From Zygnema cylindricum (lineage: Eukaryota > Streptophyta > Zygnematophyceae > Zygnematales > Zygnemataceae), in contig JBBHKE010000600.1 in NCBI GenBank assembly GCA_037447655.1, forward strand, positions 66,801 through 126,896: a DNA stretch of 60,096 nucleotides, in the 5' to 3' direction. Of the stretch, positions 42,255 through 54,165 are shown in pieces (position 1 is the first letter of the stretch; each line of letters opens with the position of its first letter). A model generated the notes under the pieces. The model was not told the origin of the DNA, ran no database searches, and saw only the letters and a program-made list of their open reading frames with translations. The translations under genes and the position numbers were made by a program.

Positions 42255-43754
42255 GGTCACGGGCCCACCCTCACGGATCCCAATTTTTGATGGAAGGAAA
42301 TACATCTATTGGTCTGATCTGGTTGAGTCTTATTTCACTCAAGTTAAATTGTTTGATGTAATTGATGGCAGCCTTGCTAAAACTGAAGCATCCTATAATG
42401 GGAAAAATCAGCAAGCTCTGCATTTGTTGAAGTTAATGATCTTAGAAGATCTACGTATGTCACATTTCAAAATGAAAAAGGCATCAGAAATTTGGTCTTC
42501 CCTGAAAACAATCTATTTGAAAGCTAATGACCAACATGAAATTATTACAGCTGGGAATATTTATGATTATAGGTATACAGGAGGTTGATGGCTTAATATT
42601 GCAATGGGCTTAGGCTTTTGTTGGTAGAAAATGCATTTTCAGGGGGGACCTTCTCCCCTTATCATCAGGCAATGATTCTTTTGCGAGGTCTTTTTGAGGA
42701 ATATAAAGGAGCCTCAGCAAATTTGAGAAAATTGGATAAGTCAGCTTGGAACTTAGCAACAGCTATAGAACTAGTGTTAGAAGAGGAATCCACTGTTGCA
42801 GCTTTTAATCCAGGAAAATCATCTGTAGCTTTTAATGTGCAGTATCAAGGAAACAGATCTCAAGGGTACCAAGGTTTTCAGCCTTATAACAAGTGTGTCT
42901 ACTATTATAATCAAGGACATCTGGACAAACAGTGTCCTAAGTTTCTTAAAGCTTGTGAGACAGGTGTATTCATAAATGGATGGAGGACAAGAGTGATCTA
43001 CACGCCACAAAAGACACCACACACACCACCGACTCTTCCTTCCAAAACCGAAGCATTTTCAGCTGATACACCGGGATCGGAATCGGTTGACAAGGGAAAG
43101 GCCCTAGATGTTGTCAGTTTTCCTAAAATTGATGACAGTGAGTTCTTTGCCCTTGCAAAACTGATGGAGTGAGACAAAGACCACGGGTGGATCATGGACT
43201 CCGCGAGCTCATCTCATATGTGCTGGAACAAAGCGTCCTTCATAGATTTGCAATCTATTCCAACAAGGCAGATCTATTATGCTTGTGGTGCCACAGTCAA
43301 AGCAAAGGCTCAAAGAACTGTTATCCATATGTGTGAGATAGATGGACAAGCAGTTCTTAGAACTCTCTATGATGTATTGTATGTTCGTCAGTTCAAAAAG
43401 AACTTGTTTTCTACCTCAGTTGCAAAAAGTAGAGGTTTTGAAATACTTCAGAAACAAGGAAAGAAAATAGTCAGCAAAGAGGGAAGGGTAGTTGTAATGG
43501 GAACTAAAGGCCCAAACAATTTGTATCGGATGGACCTAGTGAATACATCTTCTTTTGCATACTCCAGTGTCTTATCTGATAATGTTTTGTGGCATAAGAG
43601 GTTGGGTAATGTTCATTATGACAGATTGGAAAAGATGGTCAAAAGTGATATGGTGGAAGGAGTTAAGCTTGGTCAGCAACAGTCAAGTATCTATGATGGC
43701 TGTGCTTTGGGCAAGCTTCATAAACTTCCCTTACGAACGACAAAACAAAGATAA
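42196..43754 (+). pseudogene. Family-4 gag, protease and pre-integrase region
   Basis: Frame 42196-42588 (MMTTPASSSSSVGVVVTEQQ, then VTGPPSRIPIFDGRKYIYW) is copia Gag. A frameshift near 42590 is followed by 42618-43172 (LLRGLFEEYKGASANLRKLD) with zinc knuckle CVYYYNQGHLDKQC, one Cys replaced by Tyr. 43194-43754 carries protease (WIMDSASSSHMC, normally DSGASSHMC) and the pre-integrase motif VLWHKRLGNVHYDRLEKM with a single-Cys GCALGKLHKLP. Integrase core onward is missing. Confidence 0.88.
42255..42269 (+). promoter_or_regulatory. Primer-binding site, family 4
   Basis: GGTCACGGGCCCACC matches the initiator-tRNA anticodon-arm complement at 13 of 15 positions and encodes QVTGPP in the gag frame. 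Confidence 0.75.
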
Positions 43755-44789
43755 AAAGTACAAAACACAAACGTACAAATTGTACATTCTTGTAATTAAA
43801 TTCTGTAGTTAGTTGTACGGATACGAGTTCATATATTGTTCTTTTGTAATCTTTGACCATGCTCACTGTCAGAACATGAACCTACGTGCATCCAATCGAG
43901 AGAAAGCACGTACGCCATAGATTCCTTGGTAACACGACCTGATGGAGAATTGAACGAAATATTACTGCCAGTAAACGTATCTGTACGATTATTGTCGGCG
44001 CCTGATGGAGAAAAGGCATAAGTTCCATCGAATGAAAAGTGAGGTTGTTTGAAAGAAATCCGGACTTTTCCGTATTATGCCGTGCCATTTATTTTGTTTT
44101 TTTGGAAAACTGCCGGACCTCTCCGTACTACGCCGTACCATTTTTTTGGTTTTTATCGGAAAACTGTTGTAAAGAGAATCTTGCCAATATTCTCCAAAGG
44201 TATGGGAGGACAATGACTGTTGGATATTCATTCGCGAAGCATTCGCTTCAAAAATTATTGTAATTGACAAACCCACCACCTTATCAGTTACAGAAATCGC
44301 AAAGCAGGGACACGTGGGCGAATCAATATAGTGTCACGATGGAAAACCAACGGAGTACAAAAAAAATGCATATGATATGTGCCTTACAAAATCCAACCGA
44401 AAATGGTAAGGTTGTCGATTAACTAGTGTTGTGTATCGGTAAGGATTTGTCGATATCAGATATGGACCTTTTTTCGGGTACCCGATAATCCATATATTGG
44501 TATGATATATTGCCATCGTTGTTATCGCCGATATATAACCGATATTTATTGGTTATTTTCGGCGACCGATATCGATAACTATCGGCGATAACTGTACGGA
44601 CCGTACAGATAAATATGGTGGCAGTAAATGTTGTTCTGAGACAACTGCTGGCACTAAAGATGAAGAAGATGCAGCAGTAGTCATCGTATAACAAATCAAA
44701 AGAGGAAGCTTCCACAAATACCGATGGCTGAACAGCAACTTTGACAGACTATAACTTTCAAAAAAACACCCCAATGGTCATGAAATTTT
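43755..44789. other. Spacer with tandem and CGATA-rich repeats, no gene
   Basis: Two near-copies of TCCGtAcTa-GCCGTACCATTT (about 44055-44160). Two copies of GGAAAACTG. A CGATAT/CCGATA-rich inverted stretch (44410-44600) is related to the left part of the duplicated block at 3611-3760. Nothing coding is supported. Confidence 0.55.
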
Positions 44790-46045
44790 ACCACAGTGTA
44801 GATAACATACAAAACAACGAACACACAAAATTTCAATGAATTCCGCTGACAGATCTGTGAGAAATGCAGAAATGAAATTACATAAAACTGAGTGTACAGT
44901 TTTCATATCATTTGTTCCTAATGAATCAAATTCACTAAGTCCTACTTCTATACACCGAAACTACACTAAGCTGTACGGAGGAATTCCAGCCGTACATCTA
45001 ACATTCTAACACAAAAAATACTGTGAGTATACCTGTGTACTGAAGGTATGTCATGAACCACATTCTCAACACTAAACAACTAATTCACTACAAACAAAAT
45101 TCTGTTCTACCAAATATTTACAGTGAAGTTCTGATAATGTAAAGTGATATTGATCTATTCACGCCTCGTCAGTATTTGTTGGCGGCGGTTGTCAGCCGTC
45201 CGATTAGAGGATTTGGCACCGTAGAACTGACTTCACGAAGTCCCGTGTTCATGTCGAATTACCATACGTCCACAGAGGACGTACTCACGCATTTCTCTCA
45301 AGTGACGACGCGTGTCCCAAGTGTGAATGAACCGTGAACTCCCAACTTCACTGTCACACTAATTTTGGTAAGTACTGAAGCGAACTCAACCAAAAATAGC
45401 TTAAGTCATGAACAGCTCTCTCTCCCTCACCGCTGAGGCATAGAGAGGACTAAAGCTTTCTAAAAACAACACATTCACCAACAGTGGGAGGAGGTGAGGC
45501 ATAGAGAGGACTAAAGATTTATAAAAACAACACATTCACCAACAGTGGGAGGTGTAACACAGGTACAGCAGAGGACTCACCTAGAGGAGCTCACATCGTA
45601 CAGGAGATTCCAAGAATTTTGATGAGTCTAACGTTGCATAAGATGATCCCCCAGCTCATCATCTTTAGAGAAGGCGCTCGCTTCATCACGAAAGGATCCA
45701 AGATCATAAGACCACGAATCAAAGGAGCCGAATTTGCATCAGAACGAAACAATGGCTCAGAAAAGGTACTTTTGCTAAAAAACATTTATGAAAGAAAATG
45801 AGCAGGAGACACGCATCAAAAAAAAAAAAATCAAGAAAAAACCATCGTAATAAAAATTGGAGAACTTTCAGATGTTTTGGTAGTTGATGCAACAGTGCTC
45901 TCAGTTGATGAGGAGACAATGGAAGATTCCCTACCATGTCTCAAGCCTAGAGGGAAAGAAACTAGGGATTGACCGAAGGTCAAGTCCGCTCCCATCGGCA
46001 AATTCGATTCTAGGAAATCTAACAACTTTCAGGTTATGGGCCAAC
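44790..46045 (+). mobile_element. Putative old LTR with primer-site relic
   Basis: Ends ACTTTCA followed by GGTTATGGGCCAAC (46032-46045), 13 of 15 matches to the half-tRNA primer site over 46032-46046. A 61-bp tandem duplication (GAGGCATAGAGAGGACTAAAG units at 45435 and 45496) lies inside. Part of 44880-45260 resembles 46730-47150. No gag follows; the start of the LTR is not defined. Confidence 0.5.
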
Positions 46046-46181
46046 AACCCCTAGTCTTACTGAATTCTAACTAGCTAGCTATGTTGGATTGGCACGTGAA
46101 GCTGGTCCAATACGGGGTAGAATAGGGAATATACATACTCGAGCCGCCCGTAATAAATGGGTTCGGACCCGCCAGTCTCTA

Positions 46182-46275
46182 CATCGAGCTAGTGGGACAG
46201 TGGTATCGAGCTAGTGGCACAGTGGTAGTGCAATCATAGCTGAAGTGAAAGGTCCCAAGTTTGAACCCTGACCGG
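46182..46275 (+). other. tRNA-derived (SINE-like) sequence
   Basis: TAGTGGCACAGTGGTAGTGC forms a perfect GCAC/GTGC D-stem with an A-box, and AGTTTGAACCC is B-box-like. Acceptor-like ends GAGCTAG and CCGGCTC pair at six of seven positions. The anticodon loop lacks the universal U33. The first 24 bases (TCGAGCTAGTGG.ACAGTGGTA) are tandemly duplicated at 46183-46226. Confidence 0.5.
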
Positions 46276-46729
46276 CTCAATTTTCCCAAATGTGGGACAT
46301 GTTGTTCATAGCCCTTTTCAGCCATGAATGTACCCTCGGAAGCACCACAGACTACCCCAAAACAGCCTCTTTTGATTCCACTCATAATTCTACAGAATAA
46401 CCAAACCAAGCTGAAACTACTCAACCAGATATTTCCTAGTCCATTTAGTATTCCCACAAAATTTCATATAATAACACCAAACCGAATAATCACAACACTT
46501 AGTCAAAGTTGCAGAAAAACAGCTTGCCAGAACTTTGATAAATCTGACCAACTTCACAATGAAGCCTCAAGCAAATCAGAAACGAAATAGGTCTGCAAAT
46601 TTGCCACAATATTTCCAACACAAGTAGGAGCACACATGCAAAATTTCAGATAATTGTGCCAATAAAATTGAGAGCAATTCTCAGATGAAATTCCCAAAAA
46701 GGAGCAGAAACAGTTTCTGTCGTAAAAGT

Positions 46730-47150
46730 TCCTAAGTCTCAAAAATGACTAAGTCCTACAAATATACACTACAGCTTACTACTAACTCTACGGAGGCATA
46801 CCAGCCGTACGTAATAAATCAACTACCTCTATTTAATGTGAGTGTACCTGAGATCTACATTAATAATTAATACACAGGACAAAACATTGTTAAATATTTA
46901 CAAGTCTTACAAATTACGACAAACGAATATGGACCGTCCAAAATAAATATCATGTGATGGACGCGATTTCGCGTCCCTCATCAAAATGATCTAACTGACG
47001 GCGATGACTTTCGTAGCTCCGGCGGCGTCCGATTCATCAAATGTCGCCCGTCGCATTTTGTTTCATACGTGCGACATACATTTCCAACCGCGTCGATTAT
47101 CTAACGTCGGATCGCTTTGCGATCCACCGTCCATTTCCCTTTAAGCAAAC
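46730..47150 (+). repeat. LTR-like dispersed repeat, copy B
   Basis: Shares GTCCTACAAATATACACTAC-type and AAATATTTAC blocks with 44930-45130, and ATGTCGCCCGTCGCATTTTG, GGATCGCTTTGCGATCC and CGTCCATTTCCC with 8760-8880. Confidence 0.5.
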
Positions 47151-47879
47151 CTTACTTTCGTCTATGTGTCTTCGCGTCACTTGAAGTCCAATTCCGTACG
47201 TGCCAATAAACTTAGTACCTAGTACGCAAGCTGCTATGACTGCGATGTGACCAGCGTAGTATGGCATCATAATATCTTTATCACACACGCTGCTATGGCA
47301 GCGATGTAACCAGCGCAGCATGGCAACATAGCAATGTGATACAGATAGGACTAAAGGTTTCCAAAAACCAACAGGACATGCCAAATCCCAGATTTCTAAG
47401 AAATCTAACAAAGCGAAAGGAACACGTAGCGACAGTGGCATAGATTTATGTGATGTCAATTCTTTCAATTTGAGAGAAACCTATGGCAACTATGCTAGCT
47501 TCATATTTGTCCACCGATCTCTAACTTGCTTTTTTTTGACCCGGCAAACCCATACGGTAAGAATGGCGATCTGAACAGAGAAGAGAGGTTGGAATTCCAA
47601 GTGTGGTTTCTAATAAGGGCACAATACTCTGCGTCAATAGTAGTCTTCCACATAGGGCGTTGAGATGCTTTAAAGTAACTTCAAGAGGGAGAGGAGTTAA
47701 AATGAGTGAGGCAAGGGCACCGGCTGAGTAAGGGCATATAAGAGAGCATGGCCCATACATTCAGCAAGAGTGGAAAGATGCCTTAACCAATGAAGATTTT
47801 TTCCCGAGAATATCGGAAGATCATGATAAAAAGGAAGAAGGAGAGGAGGGGAGGGCTAGATTAGAACTGGAGACAAGAA
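47151..47879. repeat. Spacer with CTGCTATG/GCGATGT tandem pair
   Basis: CTGCTATGACTGCGATGTG and CTGCTATGGCAGCGATGTA (about 47230 and 47290) begin two related units 61 bp apart, each with ACCAGCG.AG.ATGGCA. The rest is non-coding. Confidence 0.5.
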
Positions 47880-50520
47880 CAATCAGAGAAATGGCATCTA
47901 AGGGCACCAAACTTGAAAGGGAATCAAGAAGTGGATCATCATTGGAAGGGGAAGGTAAAGTTGGGAGGGGAGTTGGGTGCAAAAGAAGAGGTGATTCAAC
48001 GAAAATAGGAGTGGTAAGCGGAGGTGAAGGATGAATTGGCAGATTGCGAGGATGAGAGTTTGTGGTAAGCTAGGTGTATTTCCTAGAAGAGGTAGTTGGT
48101 GAAAGGAGAGATTCAATAGAAGATAAAGGATAGAAATAATGGATGAAATGGGAGGAGGGGGTGGCATACGAGACAAGGTTTGCAGAAGAGGTGTCTCATT
48201 AAAAGTGACTCCTCATATGGTGATAATACGATGGACCCCTATCACGATATAATTTAGAGTTTAGGGCATACTTGACGAAGTTGTCACGAAATACACGCGC
48301 CCCCCATTTCTCAATTGTTTAAAGTTAGTCTTTCTATCATTTTTCGTAGCCGAAAATATGAAGGTGATAAACATCTGGTTTGACAGATGACCACGTTTTC
48401 ATATGAGTAATGTTAGGGAAAACTTTAATGAAACAAAAATGTCGGAGATAGGTTAAGAAGAACTCTAATGGGACAAATATTTGGAGATATTTAGACAAAA
48501 TTTACATTGTACTTTTCTTTAACCCTGCTTTTTTAAGGAGTATACGAGAGGCTCAAGTGATGGTGATTCCGAATTAAGCAAGAGATGAAATGAACGGTGT
48601 GAGTTTGAGGTCACCAACGTTATCGCTTTGAATGATTTTGATGCATTTTTGGTGAAAATTTTGAGTTAGTGCTTTCATATCTTGAAATTGAACAAACCCG
48701 TCATATTTTTGACATACTGAGAAATACTTTACAGGTGAGAAAATTGAGTTGCATGATCAATAAGTGTGACAAAATACAATGATCCGCTCAGACTTTGGAT
48801 ATACATTGGACCGCACACGTTAGCATGAATGAAAACAAGCAATTTGGTAACATGAGTATGGCTCAAAAGGAATGACTGACTTGGCATTTTGTCTTGAATG
48901 TAACCATGACAAAAATTCAAGGATTTATTACAAAAAGAGTCTTGCCTTGTTTCATGAGTTTGTAAAGACGCTAAAATGATACTATTTAAATGGTTATAGC
49001 TTGGATGCCATAAGGAAAAAATATCTACTCAAACGCCTGAAACAAAATCTTGGAAAATTATAAAAAAAAATCGGCAAAGGGTACATTTTGCCATATGCTA
49101 CTCCAAATTGAACATTAAGTTTGTCTTATTATGTGAATAAGCTTACTTTATCGTCATTAAAATCAGCTTTTACAAAACAAAGGAAAAAAATATTCGTTAG
49201 GCTAAGTACATAAAGGACATCCGAAATCTCAATGAAAGAGTTAAGGTCGGTAACATGACTAGAGTGAGTAGCCAACAAGATCCTATTGTCCCATAAGCGA
49301 ATTTCCATGGAATATTAAAAACTAATCTTACACTAAAAAAAAATGCCATGTTATGTGTCAAAGAACATCAATGTCTATCTCAAAGTCTCGTATTGCAAAA
49401 TTCTCCAGCATGTAATTTTTAGACGCTGAAAATTCCCGTACGATTTGAAGAACAATTTTCGCACGATTTACTGTAGATCCTACATATGTATGACATAGCT
49501 TTCTACAAGTCAATGGTTTCCGTACAGTATAATACACTTTGAATCGCTATTCACGCTAATAACACTATATTGGTGCGCCTAAATTTTGGCCCTTGAACCA
49601 GAAATAATGTTGATGATACAATTTTTTATTCTAATATTGACTGTTTAAGCTGTTGAAGAGCAACCGTGTCATTTGGAAATGAATTGGGATTAATGATGCT
49701 AAAATAAACACAAACAAATGTTTTCTTCATTCTTGTAGCGATTCACGAGTAGCATATTGAGGGTCCAAAATTTCACGCAATAAGGGTATCATATAGCACA
49801 TGTAAAATGTCGAGTTTACTTATTCCTTACAAGGTTCAGTTTTTACATAGTTAGTACGCTCAGATTTGCGAATAATGATATCTTTAACATTCAGCCCGGT
49901 TCCATTTGAAACTTGTTTTTACTTTGGGAACTAAGCCAAACAGTATGATTTTGGTAGACTCGATGGCTTAAACAGTTAGACCTTAAAACACTTAATGAAT
50001 CCTAAAAACTTACAAAATTCCAAAAAGGTCGGGAAACAATGATTCGCCAAACATAATGTTATTCATTGTTATATTTATGTGTACTTTATGTTACCAAATA
50101 GTGTACATCCGAACATCAATTCGAACCTTTCTCGGAACCAAGGGGAATCTCAAATCAATTGAACCGAAACCATGTTTGGTTTAAACCATTAGCAAATTGA
50201 AAAAACCGTAAGAAAACCGGATAAACTCAACCTGAAATTTGTTTCGGCCCATCCAGGGGCAAATGATCGTCTTCCAACAAAAATTCATATTATGTGGATT
50301 CACGAGTATTAACCTTAGATGATTTCAACATTTCCAATAGTTGTATAATTAAGTATGTGTATGTGACAAATTTGACTATAGCGTGTAGCGTGTTCTTCGA
50401 GTCAACTCGTGCACTTTTATAGCCCAGAGCATAAAGACAATCCTCCTTCTCATCACCAACAATTGTCATACAAGTCTTATAATGAAAAATAGAGCAAATT
50501 GTCATTGTTGAATTTTAAAT
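47880..50520 (-). pseudogene. Fifth copia lineage, heavily decayed gag-pol relic
   Basis: Minus strand, from high to low coordinates: a gag zinc-knuckle-like piece ICSIFHYKTCMTI ... ALGYKSA (50505-50290), comparable to the C..C...GH....C...GYPPGYK motif common in copia Gag; a pre-integrase stretch LWHPSYNHLNS (about 49010-48980); integrase core KLLVFIHANVCGPMYIQSL and LYFVTLIDHATQF (48840-48735); IIQSDNVGDLKLTPFISS (near 48640-48590, second catalytic Asp region); and a Pro/Ser-rich linker (48176-47898). Many frameshifts and stops. Sequence style (HADVCGPM-like) differs from families 1-4. Confidence 0.7.
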
Positions 50521-53036
50521 CTCGTTGAGTCGCTACCTTCGACCCAAGCCGTTTACACGTTTATGTTTTTTTCAAGGTTGAGGGTGGGTGCTTATTTGTT
50601 AGCTACAACACATAGTTAACATGAGCATTTCATCCACGTTTAGACCTCCCACATCCAGCGCTTTTCAATAACAAGCCTGCGTTATCAACCAAACTTCATA
50701 ACCGAAGAGGTTGTTGCTCCGTTACTCACAATGTGGGAAATAGGCAATCACACATGATGTTTTAAACAACATGACTTCAAGGGCCAAACAGGTTGGGTCG
50801 TCAAGCGGGAGGTTTTCTGTTACGATCCATTGAAAGAATCGTACGCAGCGGGAATCGGTTCAATCTCGCGAAGAACTGTACTTTCTAAAATGTATCGAAA
50901 GTACATTCACGTACGTTTTCGATAAAGTACTACTATGTTTGTTTCGCGAAACATTTGTCGTTTTGTTTCGCGTCTAGAATTGTCGTACGTCTAGTTTAGT
51001 ACGATAATACTTTCGTTTTGGCTTGTCGTTTTGCAATGTTTGAGTCCTTAGTGAAATTTAGAGTGTTTTAACTTAATTTGCGGACAACTAGCAGATTTCT
51101 AGAGGTTTTTTGGCAGCGCATGCTTACACGTGCCGTGCCAAGGCTGGTGTGTTATTTAAGGGACACCATAGGTTTGTGTATTATAAATCAACAATCAATT
51201 GGAGGATTACATGGAGGAATAGAAGGAGATAGAAGAGAATTTGTAATTTCGGCTTTTTTTATTAACGTAATAATTTTTCCGAAATGTCTCTTCAATGTTG
51301 ATTCAATGTTTTGTAATCTGAATGCTTTTGCTGCCATAATTATTTTTTAGTGAGCTCTGAGTTATTATCGATCGTTTCATTTCCTACATACTCCCTTCGC
51401 GATGCAAAACTTCTCGTTAACTTGGATTTGTTGTGCTGCCTCAAAAGAACCCTAACAAAAAATTCCTCAAAAAAAGTTCTCATTGATTGGAACTCATATT
51501 CTTTCATGTGCGGCATTGCTTATTAGGATGTTGACTCATAATGATATTGCTTTTAAATAACACAATGGCGTGCACCGACAACAATACACAATTTTGTCTC
51601 ATTCCCCTTAGAAATTTTTGGTTTTTCAATAAAACTTCTGACAATTTATGACAATTTATTTGTTAGATTGTGCTCAACAAATTACTAATCAAACGGTTCA
51701 AAAAGTTTGTGATCGAGGCCTCGTGCAACTTTCTATTGCCAAAGTGCATTTGTTGGCCATCAAAAGCTCAAATGGGCACCGCACACCAATGGAGTATGGT
51801 GATAAATGAAAGAAATGGTTGTTTGTATAGTCCACAAAAAAATCAACAACATCTTCGACCTTCTGCTTTTGTGAATGAAACAACGGCTCTAGCCGGGTCG
51901 CAATATTAATTTATCCTTGAGGGTTATGAAGCTTGGTTGCCAGGGTGCCTAACAAGGGGTGGAGCAAAACGGAAAGGAAGCTCGGATCGGCGAACGATGT
52001 CGAGAAAAAGAAATTTTCTAAGAGGATATAAATCAATGGGTCAAACGAGCCTTTTGTGGAAAGAGGAGCAAGTTGTGAGAGGCTTCCGCCGACCAAATGG
52101 CAACGGACCCTTCCAAGACTTGAAAGGGTCTCTCTGACTTATCTTTGAGTACAAATGGTTGATGCACATGCTTGACACCTGTTGAAAATCGTAGGACACG
52201 ACCTATTCAGAATGACTAGGAGGGGGGATATAGGGATCGTGTAGGGAAGCAAACAACCATCCAAGTCACCATACGGAATCCGATAGGGATTCCACAAAGG
52301 CGCTAAGAATTGAAGGTGGCGCCAAGGAGAAGACGACCACTACTTTGTGGGTACTAATCCACCGAAGGTCATGAGACGAGCGCGCATCAGATGTTACAAC
52401 CGCCGAGGGACATATTAAAGGTCTTAAGTAGTCCAACGTGGATTCTATGTTAGTGTCAAAATTGCGCTAATCGTACCGTAGAACAACGCTCGATGGTTTA
52501 TAAAATCGAGCCTCCCGTCGGTTATGTAATTATACTCAGTTATGAAATTATACTTTGCGAGGCAGGGAGTCAATTCACGTTGGTGTCAAAAGACAAAAAA
52601 AAATCTAGAAATATTAAAGTTTGTAAACAAGCAACCTTGGAAATTCCTTACGAAAACGTTAACAAAATGAATGTGAACAACCGTGTTTATTCCATAACCG
52701 ATTTTCAATTTAAACAATATTGAAAAACATTTAATTCCCAGAAAAAATGAAGTAGTGTGTGGTTGCTCAAATTAACAAACAAACGCAAAGCTATTAGAAA
52801 AGCACAATAATTGAAAAAGGCCATATAAATTTAAATTTTGTAGTTAAAACTTGTACGATTAGATATGTATTATCATAACACTAACATCCATACAATTTGA
52901 AACATGCCACGAAATGAAACCCAATTACTTGTGGTACGCATGGAGGAAGAGAGAAAGATGGGAAGAAAGGTAAAGGAGGTGTTAAAGGAAGAGAAGAAAA
53001 TAGGGGAGAAGGTAAAGGCGATATTTCAAAAGACAT
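50521..53036. other. Mostly non-coding region
   Basis: 50830-51060 is rich in CGTACG and TTTCGCGAAAC words and could be part of an LTR of the neighbouring relic. Minus frame 51883-51698 (HFFHLSPYSIGVRCPFELLM) weakly resembles a gypsy integrase stretch (normally H.STG.SPFE), too weak to call. 51940-52430 is GC-richer with no recognised product. The remainder is AT-rich. Confidence 0.4.
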
Positions 53037-53153
53037 AACACACTGATTCCTGTTGCTTTTCCAAATTGAGGCTGCAAGATATTTTACTCCATCTCCATTC
53101 ACAGATGAAACAACTACAGCCACAAAAAAAAATGTTGAAACTATAAACTTCAT
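53037..53153 (-). CDS. Possible first exon with signal peptide
   Basis: Minus-strand ATG at 53153 encodes MKFIVSTFFFVAVVVSSVNG, a textbook signal peptide (Lys, hydrophobic core, small residues before cleavage), then DGVKYLAASIWKSNRNQ. Downstream, ATCA|GTGTGTTATG could be a donor and a long pyrimidine-rich tract (53020-52930) ending in ACAAG could precede an acceptor. This matches the intron style of the CHRD gene. The frame is open through the tract to 52881. No domain is recognised. A chance frame is possible. Confidence 0.3.
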
Positions 53154-53907
53154 TCATAACGTTATACAATGTTCACGTTGATATGCCTAAGCTTTTTGGG
53201 TAAAGTGCGGATAAAGAAAACAAAACTCCACTTGTTACCACAAAATTTTCCATCACTGAGCTGGTAACGGTACATAACCCCACCAATCTAGAATAAAGAG
53301 TGTGAATTGCATTTTTTTTTCGAATCCCCTTTTATCCTTTTTGTTGCAAAATTACACATGATTTAGTGGGCTCGAAAATGAAGTCGAAATGGTGTAGAGA
53401 ATGTTGAATATAGCGCCTTGCACTTTAATTGCGCTTGGCAAATAGGGCGCATTAAATGTTTCATACGATAACATTTTCGTATTTTATGTTTGTATATAAT
53501 TCGTTACTGCTCTTTTGCGTCTTCCGTTTGCCTTTCGGGGAGTGCTCCTCACTTTTGGTGCCCCGAATACTGGCACTCTATCAGATTTTGTGTCCTCATA
53601 AAGTGACGTCCACTCACACGCTTAAGCCTTTTATTTATGGTCATCAATTGTAATAGATATAGGAAATGTCGTGAATAAGTTAGGGCACTTTCCCATGTAA
53701 CTGAAACTTTAGTCTTGTAACTTTGTTTTTCGCGAAGATTCTCCATACTAATTTTAGAGCATTCTTATGCAAAGAAATGAAATCGTTACTTTAGATTGTG
53801 ATGGATGTAGATGTGGGTGTAATTTGTGACGGTTGTAGACAACTAAAAAACTGGCGACAATTGATGACGTTTACAAAATAGCGACGGTTGTAGCGTGTAG
53901 CTACTTG
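53154..53907. other. Spacer, nothing identified
   Basis: AT-rich DNA with GACGGTTGTAG words near 53830-53890 shared with 26560-26600. Confidence 0.45.
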
Positions 53908-54165
53908 TGACATGGTAGATGTTTAGGGTTTGTGACATTTTGACGTCACGCTCAAATTATGACAGCGTCGACGTCACAAATTCTAAAACTTTTCGCCATG
54001 GTTTCCCGATTTTGTTTTTTAGTCCTTTCTCACTCTACTTGCTATCAAAATATGCCAAAATATAGTCAAAAGAAATTGTTTTTAGAAATCTTTCATTTTA
54101 TACCATTAATGACGCTTTTCATTGCAAGAATGGTGAGATAGACGCGGTAGTGGGAGAGGGAGAGA
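53908..54165. repeat. Dispersed repeat, copy B
   Basis: Collinear with 26681-26945 (GACATGGTAGATGTTTAGGG, GTGACATTTTGACG, GACGTCACAAA, CTTTCATTTTATACCA, GTAGTGGGAGAGG). Confidence 0.75.

Larger units (their letters stand above)
41373..43750 (+). mobile_element. Family-4 copia fragment: 3' end, LTR, 5' interior
   Basis: A short segment with GGTGAGGGGAG (polypurine-like) leads into an 836-bp LTR (41419-42254), a primer site and gag/protease/pre-integrase sequence that breaks off at about 43750. A polypurine tract before the LTR and a primer site after it mean the LTR has interior on both sides, the structure left by recombination between tandem elements. Alternatively the tract is coincidental and this is just a 5' end. 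Confidence 0.75.

Noticed and set aside
51698-51883. Gypsy integrase fragment (SPFELLM-like)
   Set aside because: Similarity is limited to a few residues and no neighbouring integrase motif supports it.
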